Source: Nostoc linckia NIES-25
GTDB taxonomy: Bacteria; Cyanobacteriota; Cyanobacteriia; Cyanobacteriales; Nostocaceae
DNA length: 64,000 nt
Reading direction: 5' to 3'
Assembly: GCF_002368035.1 (NCBI RefSeq)
Contig: NZ_AP018222.1
Span: 1-64,000, forward strand
Positions 1-6,935 of the stretch are shown in pieces (position 1 is the first letter of the stretch; each line of letters starts with the position of its first letter). A program made the translations under genes and the position numbers. The notes under the pieces are model-generated. The model did no database searches and had not been told where the DNA came from. It was given only the letters and a program-made list of their open reading frames with translations.

Positions 1-66
1 CCCCACCTCCCCATCTCCCCATCTCCCCACCTCCCTCATCTCCCCACCTCCCCACTCCGCCCTCCC
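1..66. repeat. STRR-type short tandem repeats (ccccatct/ccccacct)
   Basis: Tandem 8-base units of the ccccatct / ccccacct kind fill the first 60 bases. They run into the 3' end of the P-type ATPase gene on the minus strand, so its last residues (GGRSGEVGR) are encoded by the repeat. This is the short tandemly repeated repetitive class known from heterocystous cyanobacteria. Confidence 0.8.
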
Positions 67-2900
67 CGTCGCACAATTGCCTTACGTAATTCATCCGCTA
101 TCAAAATTAACGGTGGACAAACAAGTAACGCCAACCATTGAGAAGGTTGCAAAGCAGCAGTTGAAAAGATTTTCTGCAATGTTGGAGAATAAATAATTGA
201 CAAAATCAACATCCACTCAACCACAATTCCTAACCAAATTAAACGGTTTGTAAAAAAACCCAACCGAAAAATTGAAACTCTTTCGGAACGACAAGCAAAG
301 ACATTACCATCTTGACAAGCAACAATGACAGCTAATGTCACAGTTGTCGCTTGGTGGTAAATTGCCATTGTTGTGGCGTTTGCTGAGTGCGAAAGAATAC
401 TAGAGCTTACTGCCTGTAATTGAGTGAGTCCATAACCATTTGCCCACCAAACTAAGAAAAATCCCGTCATCCCTGCTAAACCTTCAAGTAAGCCCAAGAA
501 ACAATAAGCACGCAGCATCAGCGGTAAATCGAGCAATGCTTGGGACTTCTTGCGCGGCGGTTGTCTCATGGAACCTTTTTCTGGGCGTTCTGCACCTAAG
601 GCGAGGGCTGGAACCATATCGGTTCCTAAATCAATTGCTAATATTTGTAAAATTACTAGTGCTGGAGGTATTTTAAACAACACCATTGCTAAAAATGGCA
701 GAAACTCCGCCATATTTGATGCAAGAATATAAGTAATGAACTTGCGGATATTTTGATAAACTGCCCGTCCTTGTTCAATGGCGCTGACGATGGTAGCAAA
801 GTTGTCATCAACCAAGACAATATCAGCAGCTTCACGTGCGACATCTGTACCATTCATACCCATTGCAATACCAATATTTGCCGCGCGTAACGCTGGGGCA
901 TCATTCACGCCATCGCCAGTGACGGCGACTACATGACCTAAATCTTTATACGCTTGTACAAGCCTTAACTTTTGTTCGGGCATTACCCGTGCAAATACTA
1001 AGCCATGTTTCTGTTTGTGGAGGATTTGACGTACTTGGGCATCGGAAAGACGCCCCAATTGTTCCCCTGTGATGGCTCTAACTTTACCGTTAGGTTTGCC
1101 ATTAATTAAACCAATTTTTTGAGCAATAGCAGCCGCCGTCAAACCGTAGTCGCCTGTAATCATGGTGACTTGGATGCCTGCATGATGACAAAGTGCGATC
1201 GCATCTGCAACTTCCGGACGAGGTGGATCTATCATTGCCACAAGTCCGATAAACGTCAGATCTTGTTCTATAGTTGCGTTTTCCTGTGCCCGTAACTCTG
1301 TAGCGCCTTGTCGTGTCGCCACACCTAAAACACGAAAACCTTGACTTGCAAGTTCATCATTTGCCGCCTTGACGTTTGTGCGTTGTGCTTCGTTTAGTTC
1401 CTCGTATTGTCCGTTGTGCAGAATAAACCGAGAATGTTCCAGCACATCCAATGGTGCGCCTTTAGTAAATATCAGTAAAGAACCCTGAGTTTTAAGTGCT
1501 GTTGTTTCCCTACCACCAAGCTTTTGTCGTTGTTTATCAAATTCCAGATTACCTTCGAGTAACACCGTCATCATCCGGCGATGGGAATCAAATGGTATTT
1601 CTCGCAGTCGCGGTGCTTGGTGTTGCAACTCCTCCAGTTTAAAGCCAGCTTTCATAGCAGCGACTAATAATGCTGCTTCTGTGGGGTCTCCAAATTCTTG
1701 CCACTGACTCGAACCTGACGGATGATTTAATCGTGCATTTGAGCAAAGTGCTGCACCTGCCAAGAGTAACCTGACTTGGGATTCAAACTCAGAATTGATA
1801 ATTTCGACTTCTCCCTTTGGTTCGTAACCCACTCCGGTGACATTAATTTCTGTACTCGGAATCCACAGCTTGCGGACAGTCATTTCATTTTTAGTTAAAG
1901 TGCCTGTTTTGTCAGTACAGATGACCGTCGTTGCACTCAAAGTTTCCACCGCTGAAAGACGGCGTACCAGTGCATTTTGTTTTGCCATGCGCTTGACGCC
2001 AATTGCCAAAGCTAGGCTGACTGTTGGTAGTAACCCTTCTGGTACGAACGCAACGATGATCCCGATCGCAAAAATGAAGCTTTCTTTAATTCCCATACCC
2101 ACTAAAAAATTAGTGAGGAGAAATATAACTACACCCATAGCGATCGCAATTATTGTAATTGTGTGAACCACCTTGGAAATCTGTACTTCTAAAGTGCTGG
2201 GTTCGCGCTTGACGTTGGCAGTCAGGTGGGCGACTTGACCAAATTCCGTATGCGTACCAGTACCATAAACTACTGCTAGCCCCCGACCTGAGGCAACCGT
2301 GGAACCGGCAAATACTAAGTTAGGAGCATCGGAACCATGAATATTTTCGGTGGTAAGGGGTTCCCACGACCGAGAAACAGGTAGTGATTCCCCGGTAAGA
2401 ACGGAGACATCTACATAAAACGACTGGCTTTCGATCAGTCGTGCATCGGCGGAAATTTTATCTCCCTCTTCTAACTGAATAACATCTCCTGAAACTAATT
2501 CCCGTGCAGGTATGACACACAGCGCACCATTGCGATAAACTTTGACTTGGGCAGGTAATACTTGCTTTAATGCAGATAAGGCTTTTTCTGCTTGGAATTC
2601 CTGCCAAAAACTAAAAATTGCATTAATCCAAATTACTGCCCAGATAGCCCAACCTAACTCTGGAATTTGGGAAATAAAAGCTAAAATTCCTGCCACCCAT
2701 AACAAAAGCGCCATGAAATGGGTTAATTGGTCAATAAAGCGCAAGATTAAAGGGCGTGTTTGCGGTTCTGGCAATTCGTTGTAACCGTATTGTTTGATAC
2801 GTAAATTAGCTTCAACCTCGCTCAGTCCTTGGGGAGTCGTTGTTAAATTGTTGTAGACTTCTTCAGGTGTGAGTGACCAAATCGCATGATGTGAGTTCAT
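36..2900 (-). CDS. Cation-transporting P-type ATPase (type II, P2C-like)
   Basis: An ATP-driven cation pump of the inner membrane, 954 aa, full length for the type II family. Visible motifs are the TGES actuator loop near residue 170, PEGL in M4, the phosphorylation motif DKTGTLT near 328, and the hinge motif TGDGVNDAP. M5-M6 reads ILAIDLGTDMVPALALGAE. The LGTDMVPA signature resembles the Na+/K+- and H+/K+-ATPase group (P2C) more than SERCA-like Ca2+ pumps; that is inference from motif memory, so the ion is left open. ATG start at 2900. The last residues are encoded by STRR repeats. There is no operon partner: the upstream gene is divergent. Confidence 0.9.
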   Translation of the reverse strand: MNSHHAIWSLTPEEVYNNLTTTPQGLSEVEANLRIKQYGYNELPEPQTRPLILRFIDQLTHFMALLLWVAGILAFISQIPELGWAIWAVIWINAIFSFWQEFQAEKALSALKQVLPAQVKVYRNGALCVIPARELVSGDVIQLEEGDKISADARLIESQSFYVDVSVLTGESLPVSRSWEPLTTENIHGSDAPNLVFAGSTVASGRGLAVVYGTGTHTEFGQVAHLTANVKREPSTLEVQISKVVHTITIIAIAMGVVIFLLTNFLVGMGIKESFIFAIGIIVAFVPEGLLPTVSLALAIGVKRMAKQNALVRRLSAVETLSATTVICTDKTGTLTKNEMTVRKLWIPSTEINVTGVGYEPKGEVEIINSEFESQVRLLLAGAALCSNARLNHPSGSSQWQEFGDPTEAALLVAAMKAGFKLEELQHQAPRLREIPFDSHRRMMTVLLEGNLEFDKQRQKLGGRETTALKTQGSLLIFTKGAPLDVLEHSRFILHNGQYEELNEAQRTNVKAANDELASQGFRVLGVATRQGATELRAQENATIEQDLTFIGLVAMIDPPRPEVADAIALCHHAGIQVTMITGDYGLTAAAIAQKIGLINGKPNGKVRAITGEQLGRLSDAQVRQILHKQKHGLVFARVMPEQKLRLVQAYKDLGHVVAVTGDGVNDAPALRAANIGIAMGMNGTDVAREAADIVLVDDNFATIVSAIEQGRAVYQNIRKFITYILASNMAEFLPFLAMVLFKIPPALVILQILAIDLGTDMVPALALGAERPEKGSMRQPPRKKSQALLDLPLMLRAYCFLGLLEGLAGMTGFFLVWWANGYGLTQLQAVSSSILSHSANATTMAIYHQATTVTLAVIVACQDGNVFACRSERVSIFRLGFFTNRLIWLGIVVEWMLILSIIYSPTLQKIFSTAALQPSQWLALLVCPPLILIADELRKAIVRRGGRSGEVGR

Positions 2901-3388
2901 AGCTACATTTTTTGGTTCAGTAAGCTAGTAAATCCAGTGGTTTCTGGTATTAAAATGCTTGCGCTAATTCGATTCTTTGGTATTAAGTTAGAAAAAAATT
3001 TTGAGGAAGTTGTGAAGTTAAAACAGAATCAGAAGTCACAAAGCAGTCCCAATGAGCTTTGTACGCTACCAAGCTTTCTTCCTTTTCCTTACTTACAAGG
3101 CAGAATGTAATATCAAACTCCGACAACACTTAATATCAATTAAGACATTAGCACAGCAACATACAGGGACGCGGAGAGTTTGAAATTATCAGTAATTAAC
3201 CAGCTTTGATAGCAAAGGATTTAGATATTAAACATACCATAATCTATAGATCCTTTTAAAGGGCAATAGCCGATCAAATTAAATTTCAATCTTCACAAAA
3301 TCCTCAAACATTTTTGATAGGTTGAAATTAGAGTCCAAGTGTTGATGCTTAGGCTGAACCTGCCTAGTTAATATTGAGGGGTTTTGTT
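2901..3388. other. Intergenic region between divergent genes
   Basis: About 490 bases without a supportable gene lie between the minus-strand ATPase and the plus-strand DUF4327-type gene. The stretch is AT-rich and should hold both promoters, but I see no element I can name with confidence. Confidence 0.5.
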
Positions 3389-3610
3389 ATGGATACTCTT
3401 GTTAAGTATGATATTCAAGCTATCAAAGATGAAGTACGCGAACTCGTCAACAAAGGAGCAATTCGTCGTAATGAGCCGATTTATACTCTGTGTAGATATA
3501 TTGCTGGGCGTGATTGGGTTTGCGTTGAACTTGAGCTAGAAAAGAATGAATTTTTGCTTCGGGACAAAATTATAGATCTCTTAGGCCGTGAAGATTGGAG
3601 CGAAGACTAA
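3389..3610 (+). CDS. Small conserved cyanobacterial protein (DUF4327-like)
   Basis: 73-aa soluble protein starting MDTLVKYDIQAIKDEV and containing PIYTLCRYI and LLRDKIIDLLGREDW. I recognise this pattern as the cyanobacterial DUF4327 family, whose function is unknown. An upstream in-frame TTG at 3374 would add five residues, but the ATG at 3389 has a gagggg ribosome site (3376-3380) at good spacing and is preferred. It ends just before a mosaic of dispersed repeats. No partner gene is evident. Confidence 0.8.
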   Translation: MDTLVKYDIQAIKDEVRELVNKGAIRRNEPIYTLCRYIAGRDWVCVELELEKNEFLLRDKIIDLLGREDWSED

Positions 3611-3617
3611 TTAAATT

Positions 3618-3712
3618 GCGATCGCTTAAGTATATAAGAATCCGATTTGATTGGGTAAAAAAATTCTATACGCTTTAATCTTCTATAGGAATAATATTTG
3701 ATTTGGAGAAAT
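3618..3712. repeat. Dispersed repeat remnant with gatttgatt ends
   Basis: Contains aagaatccgatttgatt near 3638 and ctataggaataatatttgat near 3684. Both resemble the terminal sequence of the MITE at 38341-38491 (ataggagtccgatttgattt). Here they occur in the same orientation, so this looks like a decayed or composite copy rather than a complete element. Confidence 0.45.
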
Positions 3713-3717
3713 ACGCG

Positions 3718-3849
3718 TAGTGGCGTGGCAAGCTTAAAATAGTGCATTAGTAAACTCTTGTGGGGTGGGCATCCTGCCCGCCCGGACGGGTGATGACACC
3801 CATCCCACAATAAAATCTATTGCACTATTTTAGTCTTGTCACGCCAGTA
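3718..3849. repeat. MITE-like element with ~28-bp terminal inverted repeats
   Basis: The left arm (tggcgtggcaagcttaaaat, then agtgcattag) pairs with the right arm (ctattgcactattttagtct, then tgtcacgcca), giving imperfect terminal inverted repeats around a GC-rich core. The core, gtggggtgggcatcctgcccgcc, is itself related to the repeats at 6811-6897 and 41273-41361. It contains no coding sequence. The 67-aa minus-strand reading frame here lies in repeat DNA and is not a gene. Confidence 0.65.
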
Positions 3850-3957
3850 GGGTGCGTTAGCCTTTGGCGTAACGCACCAGTTAACGATTTAGGTGCGTTA
3901 GGCTACGCCATAACACACCCTACAGATACTGAGATTTTTTCATAAATCAAATCGGTA
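3850..3957. repeat. Partial MITE (gtagggtgcgtta family) abutting ppsA remnant
   Basis: From tagggtgcgttagcctttgg to cataaatcaaatcgg this stretch matches, in reverse complement, most of the complete element at 38341-38491. Both ends of that element are missing here. One side runs into the preceding MITE and the other stops at about 3957, where PEP synthase homology begins. Confidence 0.75.
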
Positions 3958-4017
3958 CAATCTCAAAAATCGAAAAATGTTCTCCGCACTTATCATTTAC
4001 AACAAAAAGGTGAGGTC

Positions 4018-5328
4018 TTGGTTACAGGGCGGAGTATAGGTGAAATGATTGGTCAAGGTAAAGCCAGAGTGATTTTGGATGTGCAGCAAATTAACCAATT
4101 TCAACCTGGAGATGTGCTAGTTACAAATCGCACCGATCCTGACTGGGAACCAATCATGAAACGTGCTAGTGCAATTGTTACCAACCAAGGGGGACGTACT
4201 TGTCATAGTGCAATTATCGCTAGAGAAATCGGAATTCCGGCCATAGTTGGTTGTGGTAATGCAACCACTGTATTGAAAACAGGACAAGAGATTACAATTT
4301 CTTGTGCTGAAGGTGAAACTGGGAGAGTTTACCAAGGTTTATTATCATATCAAGTACAAGAATTAGCATTAGAAAGTTTGCCCCATATTCGTACTAAAAT
4401 TATGATGAATGTGGGTAATCCAGAAGAAGCATTGAGTTATGCTGCTATCCCTAATGATGGAGTGGGATTAGCGCGAATGGAATTTATTATTGCCAATCAT
4501 ATTAAGACGCATCCGTTAGCATTAATTCATTTTCATGAATTAGAGGATGAATTTGTCAAATCTCAGATTGCCGAATTAACTGCCCAATACGAAGACAAAG
4601 CCGCGTATTTTATCGATAAACTAGCTCAAGGTATTGGTACGATCGCAGCTGCTTTTTATCCGAAACCTGTAATTGTGCGTTTGTCAGATTTCAAGACTAA
4701 CGAATATGCTAACCTGTTGGGCGGCAAACCATTTGAACCCCAAGAAGAAAACCCGATGTTGGGTTGGCGCGGTGCTTCTCGCTACTACGATGAACGCTAC
4801 CGCGAAGGCTTTGCTTTGGAATGTTTAGCGATGAAAAATGTGCGCGATCGCATGGGTTTAACTAATGTAATTTTAATGGTGCCATTTTGTCGCACTCCCC
4901 AAGAAGGCCGACGCGTGTTAGCAGAAATGGCAAAACATGGTTTGGTGCAGGGAGAAAACGGTTTGCAAGTCTATGTGATGTGCGAATTGCCTAGTAATGT
5001 GCAATTAGCAGATGAATTTTGTGAAATCTTTGATGGATTTTCAATAGGCTCCAATGACCTTACACAATTAACATTAGGAGTAGATAGAGATTCCGAATTA
5101 GTAGCCCACTTATTTGACGAACGCAATGAAGCCGTGAAGCTGATGATTGCCAAAGTCATAGCCACAGTTAAAAAGCACGGACGCAAAATTGGTATTTGCG
5201 GACAAGCACCGAGTGACTATCCAGAATTTGCTCAATTTTTGGTTCACCAAGGTATTGATTCCATCAGCCTTAATCCTGATTCTGTACTCAAAACTCTTTT
5301 AGAAATAGCAAGTACAGAAGTTAGGTAA
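4018..5328 (+). CDS. ppsA: 5'-truncated phosphoenolpyruvate synthase (PEP-binding C-terminal half)
   Basis: Encodes the phosphohistidine swivel domain (GGRTCHSAIIAREIGIPAIVG region, catalytic His near residue 62) and the PEP/pyruvate-binding TIM barrel (VRLSDFKTNEY, NPMLGWRGASRY, FSIGSNDLTQLTLGVDRDS, GICGQAPSDYPEF). The N-terminal ATP-grasp domain of PEP synthase is absent: 436 aa against about 800. The reading frame stays open and homologous upstream of the TTG at 4018 (SQKSKNVLRTYHLQQKGEVL) as far as about 3961, where a MITE fragment ends. The gene therefore looks decapitated by recombination or insertion. A ggtgag site before the TTG could allow translation, but the fragment cannot make PEP from pyruvate and ATP alone. 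It is probably a pseudogene; reuse as a partial enzyme is possible. Confidence 0.8.
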   Translation: MVTGRSIGEMIGQGKARVILDVQQINQFQPGDVLVTNRTDPDWEPIMKRASAIVTNQGGRTCHSAIIAREIGIPAIVGCGNATTVLKTGQEITISCAEGETGRVYQGLLSYQVQELALESLPHIRTKIMMNVGNPEEALSYAAIPNDGVGLARMEFIIANHIKTHPLALIHFHELEDEFVKSQIAELTAQYEDKAAYFIDKLAQGIGTIAAAFYPKPVIVRLSDFKTNEYANLLGGKPFEPQEENPMLGWRGASRYYDERYREGFALECLAMKNVRDRMGLTNVILMVPFCRTPQEGRRVLAEMAKHGLVQGENGLQVYVMCELPSNVQLADEFCEIFDGFSIGSNDLTQLTLGVDRDSELVAHLFDERNEAVKLMIAKVIATVKKHGRKIGICGQAPSDYPEFAQFLVHQGIDSISLNPDSVLKTLLEIASTEVR

Positions 5329-5367
5329 TTTAATTTCAATAGATTCTGAAAAACCCTTTTCCAAATC

Positions 5368-5391
5368 TCTCCCCGCTTTGGGGAGAATTTT
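5368..5391 (+). terminator. Possible rho-independent terminator after ppsA remnant
   Basis: A hairpin tctcccc-gctttg-gggaga is followed by attttat, 40 bases after the ppsA stop. A related hairpin (ctctccc/gggagag) near 61073 shows it is also a dispersed sequence. Confidence 0.45.
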
Positions 5392-5434
5392 ATACCAAAT
5401 AAATTCATAAATCTTTGCAACATATCAATCGGCT

Positions 5435-5462
5435 GTAGGGGCGTACAGCTGTACGCCCCTAC
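5435..5462. repeat. 28-bp perfect palindrome (gtaggggcgtac...)
   Basis: gtaggggcgtacag joined to its exact complement, centred on cagctg. A second copy with one paired change (cgcacag) is at 40711-40738. It is a dispersed cyanobacterial palindrome; its role is unknown. Confidence 0.8.
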
Positions 5463-5740
5463 CTATACATCTGCCGCATTCTTATTTGAAATTGATATTA
5501 CAAAAGTTTCTGGATTTAAATCTATTTCAAAATTTTAGTGAAATAGTCTTAAAAAGACTATTCTTTCATACCAACCGATCTGAACTTCAGAGGATATTTT
5601 GATGCAAAGAAATTTTAATGATAAGTGATTAGGCGGACGCGATCTAAATTCAATCATAAAAATGAGAAAATCTTTCAGTATTTCAACTGATTTCATAAAT
5701 AAATAGTAAAGCTACAAATTGTAGGGTATTCAAACCTCAT
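5463..5740. other. AT-rich intergenic DNA
   Basis: I see no gene or named element in this stretch. Confidence 0.4.
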
Positions 5741-5767
5741 AAGTGGGGAAAATATACCCACTTTTTT
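5741..5767 (+). terminator. Hairpin followed by T-run
   Basis: aagtggg - gaaaatata - cccactt followed by ttttt fits an intrinsic terminator, but no obvious gene precedes it closely. It could end a short transcript or belong to the leader of the small frame at 5788. Confidence 0.4.
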
Positions 5768-5787
5768 ACCCTCACTTTAGTTAATTT

Positions 5788-5910
5788 ATGAAACTCACAT
5801 TGATTAAAATACCACACATACTCATTGGCATCCTCATGGTAGCGAATTACGTACTATTCACTATGTTGCTCCAGTATTTGGATGGTATTAATTTGTTATT
5901 TGGTAGTTGA
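5788..5910 (+). CDS. Possible 40-aa hydrophobic peptide
   Basis: ATG frame beginning MKLTLIKIPHILIGILMVANY and ending in LLFGS, with one continuous hydrophobic stretch that could span a membrane. It sits just after a terminator-like hairpin and has no good ribosome site. I do not recognise a family, and it may be chance. Confidence 0.2.
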   Translation: MKLTLIKIPHILIGILMVANYVLFTMLLQYLDGINLLFGS

Positions 5911-5961
5911 CATTTTAGTTAGCTGTGTAGTTAGCTATAGTTACTAATTAGCTCAGTATTA

Positions 5962-6083
5962 AACAGGACTTACGCAATATGTGATTGAAAACCTTATTCA
6001 AGCGTTGCGTCTGCGAGAACGCTAAGAGCGAACCGGCAGGGTATTACCGCTACTTTCGTTATCTTTCGCATAAGTCCTGTTAA
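5962..6083. repeat. MITE-like element with caggactta inverted ends
   Basis: Left end ttaaacaggacttacgcaat and right end ttcgcataagtcctgttaaa are inverted copies about 120 bp apart with no coding content, which is the form of a small non-autonomous transposable element. Confidence 0.6.
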
Positions 6084-6085
6084 AA

Positions 6086-6114
6086 TGCGATCGCTTTGAG
6101 AAGGAGCGATCGCA
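6086..6114. repeat. HIP1-based inverted repeat
   Basis: tgcgatcgct - ttgagaagg - agcgatcgca, a 10-bp stem built from two HIP1 octamers just outside the preceding MITE. Confidence 0.6.
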
Positions 6115-6244
6115 CTTGACGGTGGTCTCTTCAGTCTCGATCTTACTATCAGCCACAGCGCTGGTATTTATGTGACAATTAATACTAATTATTCCTGCTC
6201 TTGTAGTAGGATGTTTTGAACTTATCAATCCAGAGCGATTTTAT

Positions 6245-6291
6245 TGCTTGTCAGTTCAAAAATGCATGAGTCATTTTTGAACTGACAAGCA
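6245..6291. repeat. 47-nt perfect inverted repeat (20-bp stem)
   Basis: tgcttgtcagttcaaaaatg, a 7-base loop catgagt, then the exact complement. It lies just beyond the truncated end of the Uma2 remnant, so it may mark the breakpoint or act as a strong hairpin in transcripts from either strand. Confidence 0.75.
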
Positions 6292-6326
6292 TTTGGTAAA
6301 AATCGTAACGACCGATGGTCAAAACT

Positions 6327-6650
6327 TTAATTGCTAACAACATCCGGGGCTTTTCCTTCTTCCCAAACCACCCAACTTTTGCGTTCACCTTGAGGGACAC
6401 CCAACACCACAAAAAAGTCCGGCCCTCTAAAGTCTTGGTTTCGTACCTGCGCCAGACTGTAGTAGACAAACATATTGCCACCAACAAATCCATCTTCTCG
6501 GTGTGACAGCCAAGGGATTAAGCCATCTATCAGCAAGTCCATCTGAACTTTGTGCCGGGCGCTTTCCATTGGCACACCATCATCAAAAGGAAGTTCTGCT
6601 TGGGTGGGTGGAATTTCAATTAGAGGTGCAGGTAGTGTGGTTTCTGACAT
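6327..6650 (-). pseudogene. Truncated Uma2-family endonuclease (DUF820) remnant
   Basis: The 107-aa frame starts MSETTLPAPLIEIPP and continues VRNQDFRGPDFFVVLGVP and VVWEEGKAPDVV, typical of the first half of cyanobacterial Uma2 proteins, which are usually around 200 aa. The frame stops right after DVV, where the conserved E-x-K strand of the PD-(D/E)XK fold should follow, so the catalytic core is incomplete. No match to the missing half is visible downstream on the minus strand; a 47-nt perfect inverted repeat is found there instead. Probably non-functional. An intact relative is at 30146-30730. Confidence 0.75.
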
Positions 6651-6810
6651 GGCTGTTTATCAGTAGGGTAGCCCGCAGCGAATATATCTATGGTACTTGA
6701 AAGAATCCTCAAAGTACCGAATTTATAGGATTTAGGATTGAAATTAGGAAAATGTCACGGTAAGTAAAAGCGATCGCCCCTATCAAATTTGATGGGTTAG
6801 CGTGTTAGGA

Positions 6811-6897
6811 ATTACCAAGAAATAAATTATCCAGTCTTGTGGGGTGGACATCTTGTCCGCCCTTTTGTACGGGCGGGCGAGACGCCCACCCCACAAG
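6811..6897. repeat. Dispersed inverted repeat (cttgtggggtggacatc...)
   Basis: gtggggtggacatcttgtcc pairs with gggcgagacgcccaccccac, flanked by attaccaagaaataaattat. A reverse-complement copy lies at 41273-41361 and a shorter relative lies inside 3718-3849. It follows the stop of the hybrid kinase gene and could also form a terminator-like hairpin. Confidence 0.75.
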
Positions 6898-6935
6898 AAA
6901 AGTTGTATATTTTTTTATTTTGTATTCCCTTTGTG

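Noticed and set aside
3607..3810. 67-aa minus-strand frame
   Set aside because: Lies wholly in MITE-like repeat DNA.
6251..6493. 80-aa minus-strand frame overlapping the Uma2 remnant
   Set aside because: Out-of-frame reading of the Uma2 remnant and the 47-nt palindrome; no family features.
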